Of a stretch of DNA of 64,000 bases, positions 1-8,916 are shown piece by piece (position 1 is the stretch's first letter; every line of letters starts with the position of its first letter). A program made the translations under genes and the position numbers. The DNA is taken from NCBI RefSeq assembly GCF_900110345.1, contig NZ_FODJ01000004.1, positions 122,932-186,931 of the forward strand, given 5' to 3'. Source of the stretch: Amphibacillus marinus. Lineage in GTDB: Bacteria; Bacillota; Bacilli; Bacillales; Amphibacillaceae. Under the pieces are notes generated by a model. The model worked only from the letters and a program-made list of their open reading frames with translations. It searched no databases and was not told the DNA's origin.

Positions 1-996
1 GACTGGGCGGGTCCGATCGCGCCAGTAGCCTCGGGCAAGGCGATCGCGATATAAGGTGTGAAAGGCTTGACTCATTGCATTAAGCCCCTGACTAGAATAA
101 ACCATTACACACTCAGGTGTTTGAAAGGATTGTCCTGCCGCTAGCTTCCAAGCAAAGCAAAATGGGTTAATACCAAGCATTACTCGGCTGACATCATAAT
201 TATCCACTTCAATCTGCGCAAGGAAATTCCCGCTATAAACCAGACTAAAGCCATATACCTCACCGGAATGCTCATTAGTGTCAGGGCGCTTTAACGCTAA
301 AAATGGGTTATGAACATGACTGCTAGCTCCACGTGTACTTGATACAGCTTGTAACCCTTTAGAAAGTGGTTTAGCGGCTAAATGTGTTTCTCGTGCCCAC
401 GCACCATTCAATTGGAGCATGTCAAACTGGTCATCGGGTAAGTCAACACTCATACTCATGGCGGTATCAAGGGTGTAGATGTGATTACTATCGTTAATGA
501 ATTTACAATGTCTTGTTATTACAGGGCGCTCGGTATAAATACAATAGAACAATTGGAGGCGAACATTAAGTACATGGTCTTTTAACGTAATAATGAGTGT
601 TTCTGCTTCTTCATCCTCGTCTACATAAGTGGCAGGTAGATTCTCTAAGCTAGGCTTACCTGGTACTGTTTCGTAGCTATCAAATTGAAAGCTAGTCACA
701 TGAGAACCGTGCTCGTTTTTGATCAAATGAGCTGGATAGCGGAAATCTGTGGTTCCATAGCTCGGGTACTCCTGTTTAATATGTTCTAAAGAAGATGTGT
801 GATCGTCCTCGACAATATTACAACCAGTCCGGACTTCCCGTTCAATTAGGTGGGAATAGGATTTTTGATGAGTAACCTTTTTGCCATAGTATAAATGCTC
901 AAGCTGGTTGGTTTTTTCGAGCACGCGAAAAATATAGCTTACATCATTATTTTGCAAATGAAATTCTTGACTTGCATAGTTAATATAAATTGTCAT
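1..996 (-). CDS. Alpha-galactosidase, GH36 (N-terminal part, cut by window edge)
   Basis: Reading leftwards from an ATG at 996 (ribosome site GAGGTGA at 1001-1007) an open frame runs 332 codons to the window edge. The product matches the N-terminal beta-sandwich of GH36 alpha-galactosidases. Characteristic stretches include SSTRGASSHVHNPF, GFSLVYSGNFLAQIEVD, GINPFCFAWKL and the segment ending in LYRDRL, just before the catalytic barrel. The catalytic aspartates lie outside the window. The family releases terminal alpha-1,6-galactose from melibiose, raffinose and galactomannan; there is no signal peptide, so it acts in the cytoplasm. It is divergent from a beta-mannosidase, which suggests joint use of galactomannan oligosaccharides. 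Confidence 0.9.
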   Translation of the reverse strand, partial: MTIYINYASQEFHLQNNDVSYIFRVLEKTNQLEHLYYGKKVTHQKSYSHLIEREVRTGCNIVEDDHTSSLEHIKQEYPSYGTTDFRYPAHLIKNEHGSHVTSFQFDSYETVPGKPSLENLPATYVDEDEEAETLIITLKDHVLNVRLQLFYCIYTERPVITRHCKFINDSNHIYTLDTAMSMSVDLPDDQFDMLQLNGAWARETHLAAKPLSKGLQAVSSTRGASSHVHNPFLALKRPDTNEHSGEVYGFSLVYSGNFLAQIEVDNYDVSRVMLGINPFCFAWKLAAGQSFQTPECVMVYSSQGLNAMSQAFHTLYRDRLARGYWRDRTRPV

Positions 997-1141
997 ATAA
1001 TCACCTCATAAGTAATAAAGTTATCGATTAGCTAATAATGTTAGTTTATCATGCTTATTTTCTAAACGCTATAAAAAACGACTAATAAATTTGTCGGAAA
1101 AAAGCTAGGTACTTGCCCAAGGTTTGTTAGGTTAATGGCAG

Positions 1142-1151
1142 TAAGCGCTTA
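1142..1151. promoter_or_regulatory. Possible operator: perfect palindrome TAAGCGCTTA before the mannosidase gene
   Basis: A 10-bp palindrome with the CG core of cre and LacI-type operators lies 35 bp upstream of the beta-mannosidase start, inside the 190-bp divergent spacer (997-1186). Its flanks match the full cre consensus poorly (three mismatches in 14), so it may be a degenerate CcpA site or the site of a LacI-family regulator encoded elsewhere. Confidence 0.35.
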
Positions 1152-1186
1152 GTAGAATAAATATTAGTGAAGAGGAGATCGCAATT

Positions 1187-3706
1187 ATGAAAACAGAGCA
1201 AACAATAACGATTGACAATTGGAAGTTCCGTCAGAAAGGGGAAGAACAATGGCTAAGTGCTCATGTGCCAAGCTTTGTGCACACTGATTTACGTGCGAAT
1301 GGTAAGATTGCTGATCCTTTTGATGGCGACAATGAGAAAGCGCTTCAATGGATTGATAAAGTAGACTGGGAATATGAGACTAGCTTTACCGTAGATCAAG
1401 AGCTTCTAAACGAGACTAGTATCGAGTTTGTGTTTAATGGCTTAGATACATACGCGGATGTATATTTAAATGATCAATTAATCTTACAAGCAAATAACAT
1501 GTTTCGTGTCTGGCACGTCGATGTCAAGTCACTGCTATCAGTAGGGGACCATACACTCACTGTTCACTTAAAATCCCCCATCCAAGAGGATCTTCCTAAG
1601 CTAGCTGCGCTAGGCTATCATTTGCCAGCCTCGAATGATGATTCCGAGATGGGTGAACTAGGAGATCGGAAGGTTAGTATTTTTGCGCGTAAGGCCCCTT
1701 ATCATTATGGCTGGGACTGGGGACCGCGCTTTGTGACAAGCGGTATTTGGAAACCAATAGAATTAAAAGCTTGGTCTGAGACAAAAGTAAACGACTTCTA
1801 TATTAATCAAAAGTCGATAACCGAAGAACGTGCGGTTGTAGATGCTGAGGTTATTGTACAAGCTGATAGCACTTGGTCTGGTGAAGCAACGATTCAAACA
1901 GAGGAGCTATTCTGGAAAGAGAATGTTAGCTTGGTGCCTGGTGAAAATGTGCTTAAGCTTGAGCTTGTAATTGACAATCCGAAGCTTTGGTGGTGCCATG
2001 GCTATGGCGAGCAACATCAATACACCTTTGAATTTGAGCTTAAAAACGAGAGCGGGCTACAAGCTCAAGGTAAAGTAACAACAGGCTTACGATCCGTAAA
2101 GCATGTTCGCAATGCCGATCAACATGGTACGAGTTTCTATATTGAGTTAAATGGTGAGCCAATTTTTATTAAAGGTGCAAACCATATTCCAAATGATAGT
2201 TTTGTAACTGAGATTACAAAAGAACGTTTTCAATACGAAATAAAAAGTGCTGTGGCTGCGAATATGAACATGCTCCGTGTTTGGGGTGGCGGTGTTTATG
2301 AGGATGACTATTTCTATCAGCTCTGTGATGAGCAGGGCATACTTGTTTGGCAAGACTTTATGTTTGCTTGTAGCATGTATCCAGGCGATGAAGCTTTTCT
2401 GGAAAATGTTAAACAAGAAGCAGCCGATGTGCTAAAGCAGCTACGCTCCCACCCATCAATTGTGTTCTGGTGTGGCAATAACGAGATTGATGCAGCTTGG
2501 GCCCATTACAAAGAAGAAGCAGGTTGGGGCTGGAAGCAGGATTATGATCAGCCAACTCGCGAAAAAATCTGGCATGATTATCAAGAAATCTTTCATCATA
2601 TTCTTGCTGATCAAGTAGCTAGCTACGCTCCAAATGAGCCATACTGGCCATCTTCACCACTTGTCGCGCTTACTGATGACGAGCACCAGCATGCAACTAA
2701 AGCGAGTGGTAGTGGCGATTTACATTACTGGGATGTTTGGCACGGTAAAAAACCGTTTGAAGCATATAACGACAATATTTCACGCTTTATGAGCGAATAT
2801 GGCTTTCAGTCATTTCCAGAGCTTCGGACAATTGACAGCTTTGCACACGAAGAGCGTGATTTAGCAATTGAATCAAAAGTCATGCTTCATCATCAAAAAA
2901 ATGGGGCTGGCAATCGCCTCATTAAAACGTATATGGATGAGTACTTGCCGGAGCCAAAGGATTTTCGCTCATTTTTATATATGAGCCAAGTACTACAGGC
3001 TGAAGGAATAAAGACAGCAATTGAAGCGCATCGCCGTAACATGCCATATTGTATGGGAACGTTATATTGGCAAATTAATGATTGCTGGCCAGTTGCTTCT
3101 TGGTCAAGCATAGACTACTTTGGTCGCTGGAAAGCCTTGCAATATTTTGTTAAAAAAGCTTTCAAGCCAATTATCTTATCAGTCGTTCAGACGAAAGATC
3201 AACTTGAATTTCATGGCATAGCCGATCGGCTATTAACAAACAAGGCCAAACTCATCATTCAAGCCTATAAATTAACTGGTGAATTACTTAATGAAACAAG
3301 TAAAGATTGTTTGCTAAATAAAGGGCAAAGCACGGTGATAGCTGTACATGCAATTAAAGAATTAATTGGTCATTACGATCGGGAAGCTGTTGTCATTGTT
3401 GCTAATTTAGAAATCGATGGAAAGCAGATTGATCAGCAGCTCCATTACTTGGTCAGAACAAAACAATTACAGTTGCCGAAATCATTAGTAACAGTAACAC
3501 CAACAGCTGAAGCTAATGTGTTTAACGTACACAGCACGGCATTTGCCAAAAATATTTGGTTAGATACAGCTGCTCTTGGTTATTTTACGAATAATTATTT
3601 TGACTTACTTCCTGGTGAGGTTAGGCAGATTGACTTTATACCTCGTAGTCAAACAAGTGAAGAAACGATTTCAGTCGATGTTTATTCAATGCAAGATATG
3701 ATTTAA
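1187..3706 (+). CDS. Beta-mannosidase, GH2 family
   Basis: The 839-aa protein has the full layout of intracellular GH2 beta-mannosidases: N-terminal jelly roll (residues about 1-190, with the APYHYGWDWGPRF motif), immunoglobulin-like domain, TIM barrel, and C-terminal beta domains. The acid/base is Glu433 in WCGNNE and the nucleophile Glu537 in SEYGFQSFP. It removes terminal beta-1,4-mannose from manno-oligosaccharides. No signal peptide is present, so the substrate must be imported. The start has an AGAGGAG ribosome site (1171-1177). It is divergent from the alpha-galactosidase, and the two activities together would degrade galactomannan oligomers. A terminator follows directly. Confidence 0.93.
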   Translation: MKTEQTITIDNWKFRQKGEEQWLSAHVPSFVHTDLRANGKIADPFDGDNEKALQWIDKVDWEYETSFTVDQELLNETSIEFVFNGLDTYADVYLNDQLILQANNMFRVWHVDVKSLLSVGDHTLTVHLKSPIQEDLPKLAALGYHLPASNDDSEMGELGDRKVSIFARKAPYHYGWDWGPRFVTSGIWKPIELKAWSETKVNDFYINQKSITEERAVVDAEVIVQADSTWSGEATIQTEELFWKENVSLVPGENVLKLELVIDNPKLWWCHGYGEQHQYTFEFELKNESGLQAQGKVTTGLRSVKHVRNADQHGTSFYIELNGEPIFIKGANHIPNDSFVTEITKERFQYEIKSAVAANMNMLRVWGGGVYEDDYFYQLCDEQGILVWQDFMFACSMYPGDEAFLENVKQEAADVLKQLRSHPSIVFWCGNNEIDAAWAHYKEEAGWGWKQDYDQPTREKIWHDYQEIFHHILADQVASYAPNEPYWPSSPLVALTDDEHQHATKASGSGDLHYWDVWHGKKPFEAYNDNISRFMSEYGFQSFPELRTIDSFAHEERDLAIESKVMLHHQKNGAGNRLIKTYMDEYLPEPKDFRSFLYMSQVLQAEGIKTAIEAHRRNMPYCMGTLYWQINDCWPVASWSSIDYFGRWKALQYFVKKAFKPIILSVVQTKDQLEFHGIADRLLTNKAKLIIQAYKLTGELLNETSKDCLLNKGQSTVIAVHAIKELIGHYDREAVVIVANLEIDGKQIDQQLHYLVRTKQLQLPKSLVTVTPTAEANVFNVHSTAFAKNIWLDTAALGYFTNNYFDLLPGEVRQIDFIPRSQTSEETISVDVYSMQDMI

Positions 3707-3709
3707 TTA

Positions 3710-3750
3710 AAAAGTAACAAGGAGGTGATTACGCTCCTTGTTACTTTTTT
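3710..3750. terminator. Bidirectional terminator between mannosidase and oxidoreductase genes
   Basis: AGTAACAAGGAG (3713-3724) pairs with CTCCTTGTTACT (3734-3745) and is flanked by A-runs on the left and T-runs on the right. It can therefore stop transcripts from both sides. The stop codon of the leftward gene lies in the stem. Confidence 0.85.
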
Positions 3751-4970
3751 GTAGTTGTATTTAATAATGGCCGTGCCTGATGATAGATCTCTAGCGCCTC
3801 GCTCTTTCCTTCAATAAGTTCCTCGGCGATTAATTTTGTTAACGCTTGGCTATAGACAATGCCGTTATCCCCAAAAGCAAAAACGAAGTAGCAGTTTGGA
3901 GCTTGCTCGTACTTACCGACTATTGGAAGACCATCGACGGTTCCGCCATATTGAGCAGCCAGAAATGATGAAGGCTCTACCTGCATCGACGGGAACAGTT
4001 TATTTAATGCTTCGATTAACTGATCGCGTTTACTAATTAGCTTGGCATCACGATATTCAGGATAAATCGTCGTTTCATCCAGTCCACCAATAATAAGACG
4101 ATTATCCGCCGTTGTGCGGATATAAACATATGGCCGAGCTGTTTCCCAGATCATTGTCCGATTATACCAAATTTCGGATGGATCGATAGGTGCTGTTGTG
4201 ACGGTATAAGTACTACTAAAGGTAATATTTTTATCATTCTTAAGGGTAACCCCTTCATAACCACAGCAAAAAATAACCTTCTTTGCCCTAATTTGATAAC
4301 CGTTCTTTGTATAGATAATGACTTCATCTGCCTCAAATTTATGGCCATTCATCTCAGTTTGTTCATAAATGGAGACACCTTGTTCAGCGGCATAATGTAT
4401 TAAGCCGTGGGTAAAAGAAAATGGATTAAGTTGCGCATCATTGTGAAAATAAATCGCCCCAGGTTTTGAAAAATGATAGCGCTGTTTTATTTCATTTTCA
4501 CCAAGTATGGAGACTTGACAACCTTCATCCTTAAGAATACGATACTCCGTTTCTAATTGGTCAAGATCTTCAGGGACGGTTGCAAAGTAAAGGGAATCTC
4601 TGCGCTCAAATTGACTATCGAAGTTAATCTGCTGAGAAAGGTCCGCTAACTCATCAATAGCTTGACGACATAATTGCAAGTGCGTAGCCATAGTAGGATA
4701 ACCAAATGTATGACTTAATGTCGAGAAAGGACGCTCGCCCGCATATTGGATAAGGGCGGTATTGGCGCTCGTGCTACCGGAACCAACTTTATTTTTATCA
4801 ATAAGCACCACATTTTTGTCGCAATTACTAAGTTGATAAGCCATTTGAGCCCCTGTGCTACCGCCACCGACAATTAAGATATCACATGTTATATTTTTGG
4901 TTAATGGCGGATAGCTTGGGCAATCAGCTAAAGTTGTTGGCCAATAGTATGTTCCTGATTGAATATTCAT
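3741..4970 (-). CDS. FAD-dependent amino acid/amine oxidoreductase (DAO family)
   Basis: This 409-aa flavoprotein carries an N-terminal Rossmann motif GGGSTGAQMAYQL for FAD binding. The rest has DAO-superfamily architecture, with a substrate-domain insertion and a C-terminal FAD motif near GDNGIVYSQ. Such proteins (DadA, glycine oxidase and gamma-glutamylputrescine oxidase relatives) oxidise amino acids or amines using oxygen or quinone. The exact substrate cannot be told from sequence. ATG at 4970 is preferred over the TTG at 4985 because GGAGGTG sits 6 bases upstream of it. It has no partner genes in an operon. Confidence 0.75.
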   Translation of the reverse strand: MNIQSGTYYWPTTLADCPSYPPLTKNITCDILIVGGGSTGAQMAYQLSNCDKNVVLIDKNKVGSGSTSANTALIQYAGERPFSTLSHTFGYPTMATHLQLCRQAIDELADLSQQINFDSQFERRDSLYFATVPEDLDQLETEYRILKDEGCQVSILGENEIKQRYHFSKPGAIYFHNDAQLNPFSFTHGLIHYAAEQGVSIYEQTEMNGHKFEADEVIIYTKNGYQIRAKKVIFCCGYEGVTLKNDKNITFSSTYTVTTAPIDPSEIWYNRTMIWETARPYVYIRTTADNRLIIGGLDETTIYPEYRDAKLISKRDQLIEALNKLFPSMQVEPSSFLAAQYGGTVDGLPIVGKYEQAPNCYFVFAFGDNGIVYSQALTKLIAEELIEGKSEALEIYHQARPLLNTTTKK

Positions 4971-5082
4971 TGTAATCACCTCCAAATTAGTATTCTTTAA
5001 AAAAGTGCTTTAATCCATTAAAAGCGAAAAAAACAAGATAATTTGCTAAAATATAATAACAGCATAAGGGGTGAGCAAAGCC

Positions 5083-5643
5083 ATGATTAAACTTGAGTAT
5101 TTTAATGAGAGTGATTTTCCACAATTCATAAAATGGTGTGAGCAAATGACTGAGGCAGAGTTGTTTCAATGGGCAGGGTCTGAACTGGTTCACCCTATTC
5201 ATTATGAAAAACTAAAGGCGTATATAGAAGGAGCTAATTCTGCTTATTCTGAGCGCTACATTTATCGCGTCGTTGATTTGAAGCTTAACAAAGTAATTGG
5301 TCACTTACAGCTTGCCGCAGTTAATCATTCTCAATCTAATGCAAGGATATCCCGAGTTCTAATTGCAGATAAATCCCTAAGAGGAAAAGGTTATGGACAA
5401 CAAATTATCTTGCGCGCTTGCCGGATTATCTTTGACCAGTTTGGTCTCCATAGAGCAAGCTTAGGCGTATTTGATTTTAATGTGTCCGCAGTAAAATGTT
5501 ACGAAAAGATCGGTTTTAAACAAGAGGGCTTGCTAAGAGAGGCGCGAAAGGTTGGGGACGTGTATTGGAACCTTTATGAAATGGGTATGCTTGAGCATGA
5601 ATGGATGTCTATTAAATCATCGTGGGAGGATACAGTTAAGTGA
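5083..5643 (+). CDS. GNAT-family N-acetyltransferase (RimJ/RimL type)
   Basis: This 186-aa single-domain acetyltransferase has the acetyl-CoA pyrophosphate loop near residues 98-106 (RGKGYGQ), followed by the beta-bulge region YEKIGFKQEGLLREA typical of RimJ/RimL relatives. That subgroup acetylates protein N-termini, ribosomal proteins, or small amines such as antibiotics and amino acids, and the substrate is unknown here. ATG 5083 has AAGGGGTG at 5066-5073; the upstream in-frame GTG at 5071 overlaps that ribosome site and was not used. The stop overlaps the start of the following hydrolase gene, so the two are co-translated. Confidence 0.8.
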   Translation: MIKLEYFNESDFPQFIKWCEQMTEAELFQWAGSELVHPIHYEKLKAYIEGANSAYSERYIYRVVDLKLNKVIGHLQLAAVNHSQSNARISRVLIADKSLRGKGYGQQIILRACRIIFDQFGLHRASLGVFDFNVSAVKCYEKIGFKQEGLLREARKVGDVYWNLYEMGMLEHEWMSIKSSWEDTVK

Positions 5644-6572
5644 TTTATTTAATAATGTTCATATTTTTGTTATTTGTCATACTCAGCTGCTTGAGCTTTT
5701 ACTTTTTCAGACTGGCCATTTTACGAGGGAAAACACCGTTTATTGTTGGGGATGTTAATTTAAAGAAAGACCCGAGCTTAAAGAAACTAATAGAGGCAGA
5801 CCAGACTTGGTGGGATAACCAACCTTTCTCATGCTGGAGTCTGACGAGTAGAGATGGGTTAAACCTCCATGCTTACTATCTTCCGGCAAAAAATCAGACA
5901 AATAAGACTGTCGTACTTGCACATGGCTATGCTTGTGATGCGCAAATTATGAAGGAATTTGCACGGCTCTATCATGAGGAGTTTAATTTCAACATTTTGG
6001 TTCCCGATGCAAGGGGGCATGGCAGAAGTGAAGGGATGTTTATTGGATTTGGTTGGAAGGAACGAATTGATTATCTCGATTGGCTTGCCATGATTATAAA
6101 GAATTGTGGCGCGGGAAGTGATATTTTATTACACGGTGTTTCAATGGGAGCGGCAACTGTTATGATGGTAAGTGGCGAACAGCTGCCAGAGCAGGTGATA
6201 GCAATTATTGCAGATTGTGGCTACACGTCTGTTAAAGAGCAGCTTGCCTACCAGCTCAAGCGACTGTATCGCTTACCTGCTTTTCCACTCATTTATACAA
6301 CCAGTTTTGTTTCAAAATGGCTCGCTGGTTACAGCTTTAACGAAGCCTCGCCACTAAAGCAGGTTAAGAAGGCAACCATCCCCATTATGTTCATCCATGG
6401 TGATCAGGATGCATTTGTTCCAACTGAGATGGTACATCGGCTTTACCAAGCCTGTTCGGCGGAGAAAAGGTTAGTCATTATTGAAGGAGCTGGACATGGG
6501 CTAGCTAACCGTGTCAATCCAGCAAAATATAAAGAAGAATTACTTGGATTTCTAATGAGGTACGGTATTTGA
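5640..6572 (+). CDS. Membrane-anchored alpha/beta hydrolase (YqkD-like)
   Basis: The 310-aa protein begins with a membrane helix (residues 1-23) followed by an alpha/beta-hydrolase domain. The nucleophile is Ser168 in GVSMGA, the acid Asp257 in HGDQDAFVP and the base His286 in GAGHG, a complete triad. Length and the N-terminal anchor match the YqkD group of Bacillus, whose substrate is unknown to me. The GTG start overlaps the GNAT stop by four bases, with GGGAGGA nine bases upstream, so it is translationally coupled. A strong terminator follows. Confidence 0.8.
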   Translation: MIYLIMFIFLLFVILSCLSFYFFRLAILRGKTPFIVGDVNLKKDPSLKKLIEADQTWWDNQPFSCWSLTSRDGLNLHAYYLPAKNQTNKTVVLAHGYACDAQIMKEFARLYHEEFNFNILVPDARGHGRSEGMFIGFGWKERIDYLDWLAMIIKNCGAGSDILLHGVSMGAATVMMVSGEQLPEQVIAIIADCGYTSVKEQLAYQLKRLYRLPAFPLIYTTSFVSKWLAGYSFNEASPLKQVKKATIPIMFIHGDQDAFVPTEMVHRLYQACSAEKRLVIIEGAGHGLANRVNPAKYKEELLGFLMRYGI

Positions 6573-6604
6573 TTGATTATCATCTAAGTTAACTCAATAG
6601 CAAG

Positions 6605-6647
6605 AAAGCGTATGACAGGGTATTGCGAGCCTGTCATACGCTTTTTT
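6605..6647. terminator. Bidirectional terminator
   Basis: AAAGCGTATGACAGG (6605-6619) pairs with CCTGTCATACGCTTT (6630-6644) and runs into T7. It serves the hydrolase gene on the left and the leftward HAD gene, whose stop codon lies in the stem. Confidence 0.88.
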
Positions 6648-7356
6648 TGCTAGTAGATAAAGAACGGATTGCTTTTAAAAGTTCATCTGGACTGTGGGCA
6701 ACTAGATTAGGAGCAGGCATATCCTTGGGTTGTTTGCGATAGCGGTGATTAAACCAAAGTGATTGCCAGCCAGCCTGCTTAGCACCCATTACATCATTGG
6801 TAAAGCTATCGCCAACGTACCATGTTTGTCCACGATCAAGCTGCATTTGTCCTTCGATAAATCGAAATAACTCTATGCTCGGCTTTGCATGTCCGATTGA
6901 AGCAGAAATAAAAGTATGTGCAGGCTGTACCCACTTTTGTAGTAACAGTTGGTCAATTTTCATTTGTTGATGTTCAGTATTGCCATTTGTTAGAATGCCA
7001 ATCTGCACATTTTGCTGCATGAGCCAGTCAAGTGCTTTGTAAAGCTCTGGGAAAAGTGTTATTTTAGTTTGAAAATGTTGATAACATTGTTGAAATTTTA
7101 TCGCCTCATGTTCGGCAATTAATAAACCAAGATCTGCACAAGCTTTGGTAATACGGAAAATTTGTAATGCTAATGATGAAATTTCGCCATTTTGTTCAGC
7201 TTCAAAAACTTGATCGCTATAGTCGCGACTAGCGAGAAAAAGATGATACAGTTCATCATGAGAAAGTGAGTAATTAAAAGTATAATTAAATGCTAATTGA
7301 AAGGGGATAAATTGATCGTATAAAGTATCATCAACATCAAAGATAATGGTCTGCAT
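6634..7356 (-). CDS. HAD-superfamily hydrolase (YjjG-type phosphatase)
   Basis: The 240-aa protein starts MQTIIFDVDDTLYD, with the catalytic Asp7 and Asp9 of HAD motif I. Motif II is ILTNGN, motif III the Lys of HAKPS, and motif IV VGDSFTNDV. The alpha-helical cap after motif I and the overall length match YjjG-like house-cleaning nucleotidases or general phosphatases. The true substrate is not visible in the sequence. ATG 7356 has GAGGAGG close upstream, so the longer frame from 7380 is not used. It is monocistronic and divergent from serC. Confidence 0.8.
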   Translation of the reverse strand: MQTIIFDVDDTLYDQFIPFQLAFNYTFNYSLSHDELYHLFLASRDYSDQVFEAEQNGEISSLALQIFRITKACADLGLLIAEHEAIKFQQCYQHFQTKITLFPELYKALDWLMQQNVQIGILTNGNTEHQQMKIDQLLLQKWVQPAHTFISASIGHAKPSIELFRFIEGQMQLDRGQTWYVGDSFTNDVMGAKQAGWQSLWFNHRYRKQPKDMPAPNLVAHSPDELLKAIRSLSTSKKSV

Positions 7357-7420
7357 AACATCCTCCTCATACCCTATCATACCACAAAAATTATTGTAGC
7401 TATAATTGATTAATTGTAAA

Positions 7421-7435
7421 AATTTTTAGAAAATT
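7421..7435. promoter_or_regulatory. Candidate CodY box
   Basis: AATTTTTAGAAAATT differs from the CodY consensus AATTTTCWGAAAATT at one of 15 positions. It lies in the divergent spacer, 65 bp upstream of the HAD gene and 161 bp upstream of serC. CodY control of amino-acid synthesis makes serC the likelier target. Confidence 0.45.
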
Positions 7436-7596
7436 CGCCTTGAAAATACTGTGTTTACTTGATAAACTATTTAAAATGAGTTAGTTCAACATGCAATTTA
7501 AAGTTGCTACATAGAAATTGCTTAGTAGCTTAAATGTGATTAGGGCTGTTTTTTTGCTGAATAATGTAAGAAAATCTAACAGGGTAGGTGTTTTTA

Positions 7597-8682
7597 ATGA
7601 AGCCAGTATATAACTTTTCAGCAGGTCCTTCAACACTGCCGGCTGACGTATTAAGGCAAGTGCAAGCGGAACTTATTAATTATTCCGAATCGGGTATGTC
7701 GGTTATGGAGTTGAGTCACCGCTCAAATTTGTTTGAAGCAATTATTAATGAAGCGGAACTGTTAATTAGAGAGCTACTTAGTATACCAGATAACTATAAA
7801 GTACTGTTTTTACAGGGTGGTGCTTCACAGCAGTTTGCTATGGTGCCCTTAAATTTACTGATAGGAAGTAAACAGGCTGATTACGTCTTAACCGGATCAT
7901 GGTCGAAAAAAGCCTATAATGAAGCGAAAAAGTATGGTGAGGTGCGAATTGTTGGAGAAGATACGATCAATCAAATTCCAAAGCTGACAATAGATTCGTT
8001 TAATCCTGAAGCAGACTATGTGCATATTACGACTAATAATACCATTGAGGGGACAACCTTTTATCAAATACCAGATACAGGAGATGTCCCATTAGTTGCT
8101 GATATGTCATCAAATATTTTATCAACACCAATAGATGTGTCAAAGTTTGGCTTAATCTACGCGGGAGCTCAAAAAAATATTGGACCAGCTGGCATGACCC
8201 TTGTTATCATTCGTGACGATCTAATTGGTCAGGCACCTCAATCAGTACCAACTATGTTAGATTATCAGACGCACGCTACCGCTGATTCGTTATACAATAC
8301 CCCACCTACTTTTTCCATTTATGTCGCAAAGCTAGTATTTGAATGGCTAAAGGGATTGGGTGGTTTAACTGAGATGGAAGCCCTCAATAAGCACAAAGCG
8401 GAATTATTATATAATAAACTCGATCAGTCCTTGTTATTTAAGTCGCCAATAGACAAGCAAGATCGATCATTAATGAATGTTCCATTTGTTAGCAAAGCAG
8501 GAGATGAGGCGCTCGAAGCAGCATTTTTAGAAGGAGCCAAAGAACGAGGTTTTGAAAACCTAAAAGGGCACCGTTCTGTAGGGGGAATGCGGGCAAGTAT
8601 TTATAATGCCATGCCTTATGAAGGTGTCCTAGCACTAGTCAATTATATTACAGAATTTGAACAAAACCAAATAATTAAGTAG
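7597..8682 (+). CDS. serC: Phosphoserine aminotransferase
   Basis: SerC converts 3-phosphohydroxypyruvate and glutamate to phosphoserine in serine synthesis, and can also act in the pyridoxal phosphate pathway. The 361-aa length fits the family. The start motif YNFSAGPSTLP, the PLP-lysine motif GAQKNIGPAG (Lys193) and the C-terminal GHRSVGGMRASIYNA are all diagnostic. ATG 7597 is preferred because AGGGTAGGTG ends six bases before it; the in-frame GTG at 7588 is inside that ribosome site. No serA or serB is nearby. A candidate CodY box lies upstream. Confidence 0.96.
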   Translation: MKPVYNFSAGPSTLPADVLRQVQAELINYSESGMSVMELSHRSNLFEAIINEAELLIRELLSIPDNYKVLFLQGGASQQFAMVPLNLLIGSKQADYVLTGSWSKKAYNEAKKYGEVRIVGEDTINQIPKLTIDSFNPEADYVHITTNNTIEGTTFYQIPDTGDVPLVADMSSNILSTPIDVSKFGLIYAGAQKNIGPAGMTLVIIRDDLIGQAPQSVPTMLDYQTHATADSLYNTPPTFSIYVAKLVFEWLKGLGGLTEMEALNKHKAELLYNKLDQSLLFKSPIDKQDRSLMNVPFVSKAGDEALEAAFLEGAKERGFENLKGHRSVGGMRASIYNAMPYEGVLALVNYITEFEQNQIIK

Positions 8683-8688
8683 TTTTTG

Positions 8689-8735
8689 GCATAGGTAAGC
8701 AAATGTTTTAATTTGTCTCGTCTATGTCTTTTTTT
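8689..8735 (+). terminator. Imperfect terminator after serC
   Basis: CATAG (8690-8694) and CAAAT (8700-8704) pair with ATTTG (8711-8715) and CTATG (8722-8726) in an interrupted stem followed by T7. The stem is imperfect, so efficiency is uncertain. Confidence 0.45.
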
Positions 8736-8826
8736 ATGTTAACTAATCATTTAAAGGTGGTAGTCATAACAACATGATTTGTTTTGAAGCCCACTGTTAA
8801 CAGCCTATAGTTAATAGGAGACGGGT

Positions 8827-8892
8827 ATGTTGAAACAATTAGAAAATAAAAAAGATAACGCTGATAAGCAGAATAAACAAGAAGCTTCTTAG
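8827..8892 (+). CDS. Micro-ORF, charged 21-residue peptide (uncertain)
   Basis: An ATG at 8827 sits six bases after AGGAG and opens 21 codons giving a Lys/Asp/Asn/Gln-rich hydrophilic peptide that starts MLKQLENKKDNAD. A weak promoter (TTTGAA 8783-8788, 17-base spacer, TATAGT 8806-8811) would start transcription almost at the ribosome site, which weakens the case. It is exactly antisense to the hydrophobic micro-ORF at 8839-8916. One of the two may be only a shadow of the other, and neither is recognised. Confidence 0.3.
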   Translation: MLKQLENKKDNADKQNKQEAS

Positions 8893-8916
8893 GTCAATAA
8901 TAGGAATACTCTTCAT
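8839..8916 (-). CDS. Micro-ORF, 25-residue hydrophobic peptide (putative membrane peptide)
   Basis: Reading leftwards, AGGAGAGGTGG lies six bases before ATG 8916 and opens 25 codons. The peptide begins MKSIPIIDLRS and continues as one hydrophobic helix ending IFFIF. A TATACT -10 lies about 35 bases upstream. The strong ribosome site and single membrane helix resemble type I toxin peptides or small membrane regulators of Bacilli, but no homology is recognised. A second micro-ORF with its own ribosome site lies antisense to it. Function unknown. Confidence 0.42.
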   Translation of the reverse strand: MKSIPIIDLRSFLFILLISVIFFIF

